Shown piece after piece: positions 1 through 7,997 of a stretch of DNA of 64,000 nucleotides; the first letter of the stretch is position 1, and the number at the start of each line of letters is the position of its first letter. The stretch comes from Methanothermobacter sp. CaT2 (lineage in GTDB: Archaea; Methanobacteriota; Methanobacteria; Methanobacteriales; Methanothermobacteraceae): NCBI RefSeq assembly GCF_000828575.1, contig NZ_AP011952.1, forward strand, positions 527,065 through 591,064, in the 5' to 3' direction. A model generated the notes under the pieces. The model had not been told where the DNA came from. It worked only from the letters and a program-made list of their open reading frames with translations, and did no database searches. A program made the position numbers and the translations under genes.

Positions 1-9
1 ACCTCCATC

Positions 10-453
10 TCATTTTTTATCCAGAGGTCTTAAAAGGACCTTTCTCAGTTCATTCCCTGCAGGGCACTGTTTTCCAGGTTTTCCCAGATTTTTTACAATC
101 CTGCACCTGTCACCCTCCATGACACCCTCCGGGAAGCAGAGGTCCCTCATACTGCACTCAACATCACAGTCAGGGAACTCAAAGGAGATCACTGAACCCT
201 CAAAGGCCCTCTTGGAGTCTATGAGGGCCTCTATATTGGCCTTCTCAACATCAACTACGCGTACCCTCTCACCGAGGTGTATGGGGCACCTCTGGTACCT
301 GTCCTTAACCTCATTGATGCGGTAGACTCTCCCCTCCTCAAGGGGTGCTATACATGTCGGCTGGAACCTGCAGTCTCTGCACTCCTCAGCCGGTCCACAG
401 AAGAGGAACGTTGACCCCTTCCTGGCAAGTTTTTCACCGATAAGAGTTATCAA
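10..453 (-). CDS. UPF0179 family Cys-rich protein
   Basis: A 147-residue protein of the archaeal UPF0179 family, whose function is not established. Eight or more cysteines occur in pairs and clusters (CGPAEECRDCRFQPTC near residues 19-34, then CPIH near 56 and a second set near 95-130), which suggests metal binding, probably zinc or Fe-S; that is inference. The start is a TTG directly after the TGA stop of the upstream glycerol-1-phosphate dehydrogenase gene, with GTGAT just before it, so the two genes look translationally coupled and share one transcript. The family assignment rests on the sequence as I remember it. Confidence 0.8.
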   Translation of the reverse strand: MITLIGEKLARKGSTFLFCGPAEECRDCRFQPTCIAPLEEGRVYRINEVKDRYQRCPIHLGERVRVVDVEKANIEALIDSKRAFEGSVISFEFPDCDVECSMRDLCFPEGVMEGDRCRIVKNLGKPGKQCPAGNELRKVLLRPLDKK

Positions 454-1497
454 TCATATCACTTCCGTTATCTTTGCAAGCCTTTCGGCGGCTTCACGGG
501 TTAAACCCCTGTCTCCAAGGATGGTGTAGCGTTCCTTCCGGATGGTGTGGGCCATCGTGAGGGCCTCAATGATGTACTCAGGATCTATACCAAGCTCAGC
601 TGCAGTCGTGGGGGCGTTTATACGGGCAAGGGCGTCCCTTATGAACTGCCAGTCCCCACCATGGAGGTGCATCATCATTATGGTTCCCACACCGCACTGT
701 TCACCGTGAAGGGCCGGTTTGGGTGCTATCATGTCAAGGGCGTGGCTGAACTTGTGCTCAGAGCCACTGGCGGGTCGGCTGCTCCCGGCTATACTTATGG
801 CTATGCCGCTGCTTATGAGGGATTTGACTGCCAGCCTGGCGCTCTCCTCAAGGCCCTCCTTTATTGCGTCGGCAGACTTTATTATCATCTTGGCTGTCAT
901 CAGGGAAAGGGCCGCTGCAGATTCACTGTACCTCTCATTGAGGAGCCTGTGGGCAAGTTTCCAGTCCATTATGGCCGTGTAATTCGATATTATGTCGGCG
1001 CAGCCAGATGCCAGAAGCCTGAATGGTGCCCTGCTTATTATCTCGGTATCAGCTATTACACCTATTGGTGATGAAGCCTCAAGGGATGCTGTACCCTCGC
1101 CATTCCTTATGGATGCCCGTGGAGATGCTATGCCATCATGGGATGCTGCAGTCGGGACACTTATGAAATGGAGGCCCTCAAGGGTGGCGGACATCTTCGC
1201 AACATCTATGACCTTACCTCCCCCAACCCCAAGGACAACCGAAACGCCGTCAAGGCCATCCTGGACATTCCTCACAGATGCCATGGTGGCATCATCGACG
1301 GTTACCTGGTCAACCTCAAATCCCTCGGCCTGGAGGCTCTCAATGGCAGCCTCCCCTGCAATCTGAAGGGTCCTTGGTCCGGTTACAACCATGGCCCTGC
1401 CCTCAAATCTCAGGTCCCTGCATATCCTCCCTGTGTCCTCGATAACACCTGGCCCTGTGTATATCTCCCTTGGTAGCTGAATTTTCCTTGGATCCAT
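454..1497 (-). CDS. egsA: glycerol-1-phosphate dehydrogenase [NAD(P)+]
   Basis: Reduces dihydroxyacetone phosphate to sn-glycerol 1-phosphate, the step that sets the stereochemistry of archaeal membrane lipids. The 347-residue length is normal for the family. The nucleotide-binding stretch [15 protein letters not shown] lies near residues 85-100, and [15 protein letters not shown] near 115-130 matches the substrate and metal region. The metal-binding His residues are seen in [10 protein letters not shown] (about 246-255) and LHGEQCGVG (about 261-270). The ATG is preceded by GAGGG, and an AT-rich stretch around 1510-1530 is a likely TATA box. It is divergent from proS and leads a two-gene unit with the UPF0179 gene. 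Confidence 0.95.
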   Translation of the reverse strand: MDPRKIQLPREIYTGPGVIEDTGRICRDLRFEGRAMVVTGPRTLQIAGEAAIESLQAEGFEVDQVTVDDATMASVRNVQDGLDGVSVVLGVGGGKVIDVAKMSATLEGLHFISVPTAASHDGIASPRASIRNGEGTASLEASSPIGVIADTEIISRAPFRLLASGCADIISNYTAIMDWKLAHRLLNERYSESAAALSLMTAKMIIKSADAIKEGLEESARLAVKSLISSGIAISIAGSSRPASGSEHKFSHALDMIAPKPALHGEQCGVGTIMMMHLHGGDWQFIRDALARINAPTTAAELGIDPEYIIEALTMAHTIRKERYTILGDRGLTREAAERLAKITEVI

Positions 1498-1570
1498 GTT
1501 AACCCTCTAATGGAGTATATTTTAAGTAGGAGTAATAAAATAATTTTTGATTAGTGTTTATCTCCAGGGA

Positions 1571-1581
1571 AAAATATATTT
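1571..1581 (+). promoter_or_regulatory. TATA box of proS
   Basis: The AT-rich run AAAATATATTT is a good archaeal TATA box in the divergent egsA-proS spacer. Transcription would start about 25 bases downstream, near 1605. That is past the in-frame TTG at 1582, so the box argues for the ATG at 1630 as the proS start. Inferred from spacing only. Confidence 0.5.
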
Positions 1582-1629
1582 TTGCAGAAACCTATCAAAA
1601 AAGAGCCTAACCGTTATCATGGTGAAAAA

Positions 1630-3027
1630 ATGACAGAGTTCAGTGAATGGTTCCATAACATTTTAGAGGAAGCCGAAATTATCGATCAGAGGTACCCCGT
1701 TAAGGGCATGCACGTCTGGATGCCCCACGGATTCATGATAAGGAAGAATACCCTGAAAATCCTCAGGAGGATACTTGACAGGGACCATGAAGAGGTACTG
1801 TTCCCGCTTCTCGTACCGGAGGATGAACTGGCAAAGGAGGCCATACACGTAAAGGGATTCGAGGACGAGGTCTACTGGGTGACCCACGGTGGCCTCAGCC
1901 AGCTCCAGAGAAAACTTGCCCTGAGGCCCACAAGTGAAACCGTGATGTACCCCATGTTCGCCCTCTGGGTCAGGTCACACACGGACCTCCCCATGAGGTT
2001 CTACCAGGTGGTCAACACCTTCAGGTATGAAACAAAACACACGAGGCCCCTGATAAGGGTCCGTGAGATAACAACCTTCAAGGAGGCCCATACCATACAT
2101 GCGACTGCCTCTGAAGCAGAGGAGCAGGTTGAAAGGGCCGTGGAGATCTATAAAGAATTCTTTGACTCCCTTGGGATCCCCTACCTGATAACCAGGAGAC
2201 CGCCATGGGACAAATTCCCGGGGTCAGAGTACACTGTTGCCTTCGACACCCTCATGCCCGATGGTAAGACCCTCCAGATAGGAACCGTCCACAACCTCGG
2301 CCAGACCTTCGCGAGGACCTTCGAGATAAAATTTGAAACCCCTGATGGGGACCATGAATACGTCCACCAGACATGCTACGGACTATCCGACAGGGTCATA
2401 GCCTCGGTGATAGCCATCCACGGTGACGAATCCGGGCTCTGCCTCCCCCCTGAGGTGGCAGCCCACCAGGTGGTGATAGTGCCCATAATATTCAAGAAGG
2501 CCGCGGAGGAGGTTATGGAGGCCTGCAGGGATCTCAGATCCAGGCTTGAGGCAGCCGGCTTCAGGGTGCACCTTGATGACCGTGACATCAGGGCAGGAAG
2601 GAAGTACTATGAGTGGGAGATGCGCGGAGTACCTCTGAGGGTCGAGATCGGGCCAAGGGACCTTGAAAAGGGCGCGGCCGTGATATCACGGAGGGATACA
2701 GGTGAGAAGGTAACCGCCGACCTCCAGGGCATTGAGGAAACCCTCAGGGAACTCATGGACGACATCCTGGAAAACCTCAGAACAGGGGCATGGGAGAGGA
2801 TGGAGTCAGAGATCCGGGAGGCTGAGACCCTCGAGGAGGCCTCAAGGATAATAGATGAAAAGAGGGGTATCATATCATTCATGTGGTGCGGTGAAGAGGA
2901 ATGCGGTATGGACGTTGAGGAGAAGGTCCGCGTGGACATCCTGGGAATACAGGAGGGAGGAAGCGGAACCTGCATAAACTGTGGCCGCGAGGCCCCCTAC
3001 AGGGCTTACCTTGCCAGAACATACTAG
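1630..3027 (+). CDS. proS: prolyl-tRNA synthetase
   Basis: Charges tRNA-Pro with proline in the cytoplasm; class II synthetase of the archaeal/eukaryotic type (ProS type 3). Motif 2 is [25 protein letters not shown] (about residues 130-155, written here in parts: [24 protein letters not shown]). Motif 3 is seen around [11 protein letters not shown], followed by an anticodon-binding domain and a C-terminal zinc-type domain with MWCGEEECG and [11 protein letters not shown]. The ATG at 1630 has GGTGA just upstream and aligns with the M(T)EFSEW start of relatives. An in-frame TTG at 1582 would add 16 residues and is used in some database entries as I recall, but it sits at the TATA box. Confidence 0.96.
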   Translation: MTEFSEWFHNILEEAEIIDQRYPVKGMHVWMPHGFMIRKNTLKILRRILDRDHEEVLFPLLVPEDELAKEAIHVKGFEDEVYWVTHGGLSQLQRKLALRPTSETVMYPMFALWVRSHTDLPMRFYQVVNTFRYETKHTRPLIRVREITTFKEAHTIHATASEAEEQVERAVEIYKEFFDSLGIPYLITRRPPWDKFPGSEYTVAFDTLMPDGKTLQIGTVHNLGQTFARTFEIKFETPDGDHEYVHQTCYGLSDRVIASVIAIHGDESGLCLPPEVAAHQVVIVPIIFKKAAEEVMEACRDLRSRLEAAGFRVHLDDRDIRAGRKYYEWEMRGVPLRVEIGPRDLEKGAAVISRRDTGEKVTADLQGIEETLRELMDDILENLRTGAWERMESEIREAETLEEASRIIDEKRGIISFMWCGEEECGMDVEEKVRVDILGIQEGGSGTCINCGREAPYRAYLARTY

Positions 3028-3081
3028 ATGATGAATAAAATAATTCCGGGTCACGGTACATCATATGAGATGGGAGATTGA

Positions 3082-3783
3082 ATGAAAGGAAGAATAATCC
3101 TGGTCATCGGAACAATATTCCTGTTCGCATTCCTCAGCGGACTTCTCGGGTACGTCACCATGGGCGGCCCCGACCTTGAAACAGCCTACCATGAGGGCAA
3201 CGTGGAGATCACCCAGAAGAGCAGCGCCGGTGAGGTGCCCCACACCATTGAGGTTAAGAACCCCGGTCAGAGACCGGTACGGGTTAAAACAGGGACCATC
3301 CTCAGATCTGAAACATCAGGAGACCTGGTGACAGCAGAAGACGCTGAGGTGGCACCGGAGTCATCTGCAGAGGTCCTCGCATACTCCCTGGAACCCGAGA
3401 GGAGGACCATGAAAGGTTTTGACCTTGAACCGGCAGGGACGGTACCTTCACTCATGCAGGATGTGATCTCATCATCAAACCCTGAAAACCCCCAGGAGGC
3501 CTTCAGGACACAGCTAATGATCTGGGTCCTTGCAAGGGGAGACGACCTCAACATATACCGGGGAGAGGTCTACGCCACGGTGAAGGGGAGGGATATGAGG
3601 TTCTACCAGCTCAGGGACAACATAACAGCTGTTAAATCTGAACTTGCATCAGAATATGGGCTCACAGAGGACCAGTTAAATGAGGTGAACCTCAACAGTT
3701 CACTTCTTAACAGGAGCCAGAGCCCATTCAAGATTTTCTCCATGCTCGAGGGCCTTAAAAACAGGTTTGGAGCGATACCATGA
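3082..3783 (+). CDS. membrane-anchored exported protein, unknown function
   Basis: A 233-residue protein that I do not recognise beyond methanogen-restricted hypothetical proteins. Residues 4-27 form one hydrophobic segment (ILVIGTIFLFAFLSGLLGYV) after a basic MKGR, so it is probably an N-terminal membrane anchor with the rest outside the cell. The outer part opens with a beta-rich domain (residues 35-110) and ends in a helical, charged region with an NLNSSLLNRS stretch carrying possible N-glycosylation sequons. It overlaps the next gene, cofC, by four bases (ATGA), so the two are co-translated, though no F420 role can be read from the sequence. Confidence 0.75.
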   Translation: MKGRIILVIGTIFLFAFLSGLLGYVTMGGPDLETAYHEGNVEITQKSSAGEVPHTIEVKNPGQRPVRVKTGTILRSETSGDLVTAEDAEVAPESSAEVLAYSLEPERRTMKGFDLEPAGTVPSLMQDVISSSNPENPQEAFRTQLMIWVLARGDDLNIYRGEVYATVKGRDMRFYQLRDNITAVKSELASEYGLTEDQLNEVNLNSSLLNRSQSPFKIFSMLEGLKNRFGAIP

Positions 3784-4451
3784 AGACATGCGCCATAATA
3801 CCTGTCTCACGATTCACACATGCAAAGACCAGGCTCTCACCCACCCTTTCACCATCAGAGAGGGAGGGACTGCTGAAGGCCATGCTCATGGATGTATCGG
3901 GGGCCCTCGCCAGACACGTGGACAGGGTCCTGGTTATAAGTGCAGATGAGGATGTCCTGGAATACGCCTACAGCCTTGGACTTAAAATACTTGAGGAGGA
4001 GGGTGAGAGGGACCTCAACGGTGCCCTTGAACAGGCAATGGACTTCTGCGCCCCGGAATTTGACAGGGTGATCATAACCCCCTCAGACATACCACTGATA
4101 GGGAAAGCAGACGTCAGCAACCTCCTGGACCATGCATCCCGTTCAGATGTTGTTATAGCGCCGGCGAAGGGTGGCGGGACAAACACCCTCATATTAAGGC
4201 CCTCTGCAATGAGTCTCAGGTTCGGTGACTGCAGCTTCTTTGAACACATACGTGAGGCCAGGGAGAAGGGACTCAGCGTATCGGTGTATGACTCATTCTA
4301 CCTATCCCTCGATGTAAACACTGCGGAGGACCTCGGTGAGATAATACTCCACGGTGAGGGGACCCACGCAAGGGAGTACCTCAGAAAACTCCGCTTCACA
4401 GTTAAACCCTCCCGGGGTTCGGACAGGCTGGAGGTTTCAAGGTCACCCTGA
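3780..4451 (+). CDS. cofC: 2-phospho-L-lactate guanylyltransferase
   Basis: Activates 2-phospho-L-lactate with GTP to give the lactyl-diphosphoguanosine used to build coenzyme F420. The 223-residue length fits CofC. The N-terminus IIPVSRFTHAKTRLSP is the usual nucleotide-binding start of this nucleotidyltransferase family. DRVIITPSDIPLIGKADV (about residues 93-110) carries the metal-binding Asp, and IAPAKGGGTNTLILRP (about 124-140) is the diagnostic core. The C-terminal tail of about 25 residues is basic and poorly conserved. The gene overlaps the preceding exported-protein gene by four bases and thiD follows after 13 bases, suggesting a single operon from proS onward. Confidence 0.9.
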   Translation: MKTCAIIPVSRFTHAKTRLSPTLSPSEREGLLKAMLMDVSGALARHVDRVLVISADEDVLEYAYSLGLKILEEEGERDLNGALEQAMDFCAPEFDRVIITPSDIPLIGKADVSNLLDHASRSDVVIAPAKGGGTNTLILRPSAMSLRFGDCSFFEHIREAREKGLSVSVYDSFYLSLDVNTAEDLGEIILHGEGTHAREYLRKLRFTVKPSRGSDRLEVSRSP

Positions 4452-4464
4452 AGGAGGTGAAATC

Positions 4465-5226
4465 ATGCTGGCACTCTCAATCGCAGGCTTCGACCCATCA
4501 GGAGGGGCGGGTATACTTGCAGATATAAAGACCTTCTCTGCCCTGGGGGTGTACGGTGCAGGCGTCATAACCGCCCTGACAGCCCAGAACGTGGGGAGGG
4601 TCTCCGGCATAATGCCGGTACCCCCCGGATTTGTGGAGGAACAGCTTGACCTTGTGATGGAGGACCTTCCAGTTATTCATGCAAAGACAGGAATGCTCTA
4701 CAGTGCAGAGATAGTCGAGGCCGTTGCAGAGAAGGTGCGTGAGTACGATCTGAGGGTGATTGTTGACCCGGTCATGGTGGCTGCATCCGGGGGTGAACTC
4801 TCAGAGGGGAACCTTGTGAGGGCACTGAGGAGGCACCTCCTCCCTGAGGCCCTGATCGTGACACCCAATGTCGCTGAGGCAGAGAGGCTCTCAGATGTCC
4901 CCATAGGGAGCGTGAATGATGCAATCAGGGCTGCCAGGGTCATAGGTGAACTCTGCGATGTCATAATCACGGGGGGTCACCTTGGCGGGAGGAGTGTGAT
5001 CCAGATCGACGGTGATGTGGAGGTTCTTGAGGGGGAACTTCTTGATAGCCGGAATACCCATGGGAGTGGATGCTCCTTCTCAGCTGCAACGGCAGCCTAC
5101 CTTGAGAGGGGACTTGACCTGGGGGAGGCCCTGAGGATGGCCGACAGCTTTGTGATGGAGGCCATAAGGCACGGGCACCACGGTACCCTCAATCAGTTCT
5201 GGATGCACAGCCGGTACCCTGAGTAA
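4465..5226 (+). CDS. thiD: hydroxymethylpyrimidine/phosphomethylpyrimidine kinase
   Basis: Phosphorylates HMP and HMP-phosphate in thiamine pyrophosphate synthesis. The 253-residue protein is a ribokinase-fold enzyme: IAGFDPSGGAGILADIKTF (residues 5-23) is the HMP-binding start, VDPVMVAASGGEL lies near 102-114, and the anion hole and catalytic base are in NTHGSGCSFSAATAAYL (about 203-219). The chosen ATG has a full AAGGAGGTGA ribosome binding site eight bases before it; an upstream in-frame start at 4354 lies inside cofC and lacks support. It is a single-domain ThiD, without the C-terminal ThiN domain found in some archaea. The conserved chromosome ends here and AT-rich accessory DNA begins. 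Confidence 0.93.
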   Translation: MLALSIAGFDPSGGAGILADIKTFSALGVYGAGVITALTAQNVGRVSGIMPVPPGFVEEQLDLVMEDLPVIHAKTGMLYSAEIVEAVAEKVREYDLRVIVDPVMVAASGGELSEGNLVRALRRHLLPEALIVTPNVAEAERLSDVPIGSVNDAIRAARVIGELCDVIITGGHLGGRSVIQIDGDVEVLEGELLDSRNTHGSGCSFSAATAAYLERGLDLGEALRMADSFVMEAIRHGHHGTLNQFWMHSRYPE

Positions 5227-5410
5227 TCCATTACCTGAAAAAATTCTGATTTTATTCCGGCCTTACCGGATCATGTTTCTCTTATTTGATTATAGAATGT
5301 ATGCTGAAGATTTTTTGCATTCTAATCCAGTAATTTACGTTCCATGACCATCATACTGGTTGCTCCAGTTCTTTGTTTGTTATATGTAGCGGGATGCAGT
5401 CTCTATCTAT

Positions 5411-5447
5411 GGGAGAGTATAGAGAGAGTATAGAGAGAGTATAGAGA
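5411..5447 (+). repeat. 11-bp tandem repeat, about three copies
   Basis: The core GTATAG recurs at 5417, 5428 and 5439, giving a period of 11 bases with unit GTATAGAGAGA. It lies in the 5227-5462 stretch, which otherwise shows no coding frame. The rest of the non-genic sequence from 5759 to 5908 is very AT-rich with no recognisable feature. The repeat sits at the edge of the low-GC island, so it may mark an insertion or slippage site; that is inference. Confidence 0.7.
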
Positions 5448-5462
5448 CAAAATAATAAGCAG

Positions 5463-5758
5463 ATGAACTACAAAAAACCAGCAGCGGAAGTACATGCTGA
5501 TAAATTCACCAATAACGTTCTAAAGCTGATAAATCTCAAAATGCGATACGTCCATAATAAAACAGAAGAAAATACAGTTCATATGTTACAGCATGCCAGA
5601 ACATGGACAGAAAGCTACCATCATAAGGAAAAACGGTGGTAACAGATGATACTGCAAAACATGAAAAAGGTAAATATTACCTCAAAAATCCCCATAAGAC
5701 ATATAAAACCATAAAAAACAATCTTGAAAACCGTTATAACATCGCTAAGCAGCGATAA
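5463..5758 (+). pseudogene. frameshifted 98-codon reading frame, unknown
   Basis: An ATG at 5463 opens 59 codons that end at TAA 5640-5642. Adding one A to the five-A run at 5629-5633 joins this to a second coherent frame ending at TAA 5756-5758, giving 98 codons. The peptide is rich in Lys, Asn, His and Tyr (starts MNYKKPAAEVHADK, ends LENRYNIAKQR) and looks like protein-coding sequence, but I do not recognise a family. It could be the remains of a mobile-element or small regulatory protein. There is no obvious ribosome binding site. The joined frame is a reconstruction, not something the given bases encode directly. Confidence 0.35.
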
Positions 5759-5908
5759 AACTTAAAATCGCGGAAAAAATTTAATATTCATAGTTATATC
5801 TATATTTATATTAATTAATATTGGATTAAATTTAGAATAGTAACAAAAATAGAATAGAAAATATTATAAAGAATGAACTACTACACAACGAATGAAGGAG
5901 GGTGAGCT

Positions 5909-6626
5909 ATGAATTATAAAGAATTTTTGAAACTGGGTTGTTTTAACAACATTAGATTCGAAGATTCAAAATTTTATTTGTTTTTAGGCGTATGAGTAAA
6001 GCGGGGTGTTGTAAACATGCGACACACTCCTTTCCTAGTTGTGTTACATATAACAGGAAAATGCAATTTGAAGTGCTCCTATTGTTATGCTAATCAATAT
6101 GATCCTATTAATTTGAAATTCGCTTACATAAAAGATGTTTTAGAACAGGCAAAAAAATAGGTTCCAAAAACATAATATTTAGTGGGGGAGAACCATTACT
6201 CCATCCAAAATTTTATAAATCATTAGAATATGGGTTTAACAGAGGATTTGAGATCCCTGTAACATCTAATGGCACTTTTATCGACGAAGAATGCGTTAAT
6301 AAACTAAAATCTGTAGATGCTAAAGTTACAATAAGTATTGACGGATCTTCTCCAAAGATAAATGACTCATTACGTGGGGCAGGAACCTTTAAAAAGGCAA
6401 TAAATGCTGTGGAGAGTCTCGTTGATTCTAATATCTATACTTCAATGAGAATGACTTTATTGAAAAGTAATTTAGGGGATTTACGTAATTATATTGTCCA
6501 AGATTGCCTATAATTTGTGGTGATTTACAGAAACATTCTTTGAGACATATATGGGAGGGATTTTGGATAGTTTATTCGTTTTTCATGGGTGAAATACTGC
6601 TCTATATGTCTCTCATAATTGGATAA
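5909..6626 (+). pseudogene. decayed radical SAM/SPASM maturase
   Basis: An ATG at 5909 with a strong GGAGGGTGA site opens a 28-codon segment ending at TGA 5993-5995. The same frame resumes through an ATG at 6017 into TGKCNLKCSYCYAN, the CX3CX2C iron-sulfur motif of radical SAM enzymes. It stops at TAG 6158-6160; adding one A to the seven-A run at 6151-6157 restores IIFSGGEPLLHP (SAM-binding GGE) and on to LLKSNLGDLRNYIV, ending at TAA 6511. In another frame CGDLQKHSLRHIWEG (6516-6560) resembles the end of a SPASM domain, so an internal piece is deleted. Family knowledge: such enzymes often modify ribosomal peptides. The stop, the frameshift and the deletion together make loss of function likely. 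Confidence 0.8.
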
Positions 6627-6652
6627 CGCGTATTGAATATCGAGGTGATTGG

Positions 6653-7192
6653 ATGGAAGGTCAGCGAAAGAAATTTTATTTTACTAATAGGGATGTTGTC
6701 ATGCTGGCAGCTTTTTCTGCCCTGCTACTGGGCACCGATTTTGTATGGATTCTGGGCCCTTTTGTGGGAAATATGATTTATGGAGTTATTGAAGGTATAT
6801 TATTAATAACAGCAGCCATCATTATCAATAAAAGATACACTGTTCTAACACTTGGAATAGTCCGGACAACTGTTGAAATATTTGTAGCCAGCGCTTTTGT
6901 AGGAACCTTAACGGCATTCGATTTTCTGGCCAGTGCATTGGTTCTTGAAGCAGTTTTACAATTATATGGACCATATGCATCGAGTTTAAGGATCAACGTT
7001 CTCGGAATGATACTCTATGGTTTAGTGACAAGGACCATGTTTATAAGTATAAGTGTTTTTGTTTATGGAATGGTTTTACCGGGCTGGCTCCTGACCTTCA
7101 TGATGATCGTTCCTCTGATAACCTACGCAATAGGGGGATTTCTGGGTCATAAAATAGGAGAAAGGGTGAAATATGTAGTTGAAACAATTTAA
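6653..7192 (+). CDS. ECF transporter substrate-binding (S) component
   Basis: A 179-residue, almost wholly hydrophobic protein with about five or six membrane segments (for example around residues 15-35, 42-58, 64-85, 115-135 and 140-165), the size and pattern of the S component of energy-coupling factor importers. GAGGTGAT precedes the ATG. Directly downstream are genes for the T subunit and a fused two-ATPase A subunit, so this cluster has its own dedicated energising module. The substrate is not readable from sequence; vitamins, metal ions or metallophores are all possible for the family. Codon use is AT-rich like the rest of the island and unlike the flanking genes. Confidence 0.82.
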   Translation: MEGQRKKFYFTNRDVVMLAAFSALLLGTDFVWILGPFVGNMIYGVIEGILLITAAIIINKRYTVLTLGIVRTTVEIFVASAFVGTLTAFDFLASALVLEAVLQLYGPYASSLRINVLGMILYGLVTRTMFISISVFVYGMVLPGWLLTFMMIVPLITYAIGGFLGHKIGERVKYVVETI

Positions 7193-7234
7193 TGAAAAAA
7201 CGAGTAATCTATCGCAAATCAGAGATGACGTCTA

Positions 7235-7996
7235 ATGATTGAATATATTAATTCAAATTCAGTAATACACGATCTAAATCCTGGCACTAAATTTTTTTTC
7301 TCAGTCGCAATGTTATTCGCAGCCATAATAACATCATCCCCATATTTTCTGTTTTTTTTAATAATATTGTCAAGTATCGTCTGGTTCATGGCGGAAATTC
7401 CCCTAAGAAAATTCAAACAGGTTTTTATTGTATTAATTACACTGTTTTTGATTGGAACACTAACTCAAGCCGTTTTTTTCACCGAACAGTCGAATTACTC
7501 AGGAATAAAGACAGTTCTTTTCTATCTAAGCCCATATATACCTGTTACAATGGAGGGGATAAGATATGGAATTATTTTTTCCATGCGAATGATGGTCATA
7601 TTTATGCCTCCAATCCTTATTCCCCTTACAAGCCATCCCAGTGAAATAGTATTGATGTTACGAAAGATGAAATTCCCGGAATGGTTGATACTCCTCATCA
7701 CCATGTCAATTCGTTTTTTACCTCTGACTATGAAGAATTTCACCACCCTGAGAAATGCTCAGAGACTCAGAAAAACTAAACTCGAATTTCAGGATTTATT
7801 ATTCCTCTTTGAGTCTCTGATTATTACCTCACTCAAAACAGCAAAACAGATGGCATTGGCCTTAGAAGTGAAAGCCTTTGGACATAGTGAAAGGAGAACT
7901 TCATTCAGGACACTTGAATTTAGCTTTAAAGATAGTATATTTTTCACTCTTTCGATTCTGATCATAGTTGCTGCAGTTTTTAATCGGGGGGTGTAA
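7235..7996 (+). CDS. ecfT: ECF transporter transmembrane T component
   Basis: A 253-residue CbiQ/EcfT-type membrane protein that couples the ATPases to the S component. The start MIEYINSNSVIHDLNPGTKF has the typical LxPxxK signature of the family. About five membrane segments follow, and the cytoplasmic coupling helix region near residues 180-210 carries AQRLRKTKLEF and, further on, ALEVKAFG, comparable to the two Ala-Arg-Gly-type motifs that contact the ATPases. GATGACG is the only ribosome-binding-like sequence before the ATG. The TAA overlaps nothing; the next gene starts with GTG two bases later. Confidence 0.88.
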   Translation: MIEYINSNSVIHDLNPGTKFFFSVAMLFAAIITSSPYFLFFLIILSSIVWFMAEIPLRKFKQVFIVLITLFLIGTLTQAVFFTEQSNYSGIKTVLFYLSPYIPVTMEGIRYGIIFSMRMMVIFMPPILIPLTSHPSEIVLMLRKMKFPEWLILLITMSIRFLPLTMKNFTTLRNAQRLRKTKLEFQDLLFLFESLIITSLKTAKQMALALEVKAFGHSERRTSFRTLEFSFKDSIFFTLSILIIVAAVFNRGV

Positions 7997-7997
7997 T

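Noticed and set aside
547-1476. Several plus-strand frames of 87-174 codons opposite egsA
   Set aside because: They are antisense to a well-supported conserved gene and have no family resemblance.
5909-5995. The 28-codon frame as a ribosomal peptide precursor for the radical SAM enzyme
   Set aside because: It is in the same frame as the maturase with only a TGA between, so it is more likely the enzyme's own N-terminus.
6017-6513. Reading the in-frame TAG at 6158 as pyrrolysine or TGA at 5993 as selenocysteine
   Set aside because: No sign of Pyl or Sec use in this kind of methanogen, and the frame after TAG is not coherent until a base is added; decay or a sequencing slip explains it better.
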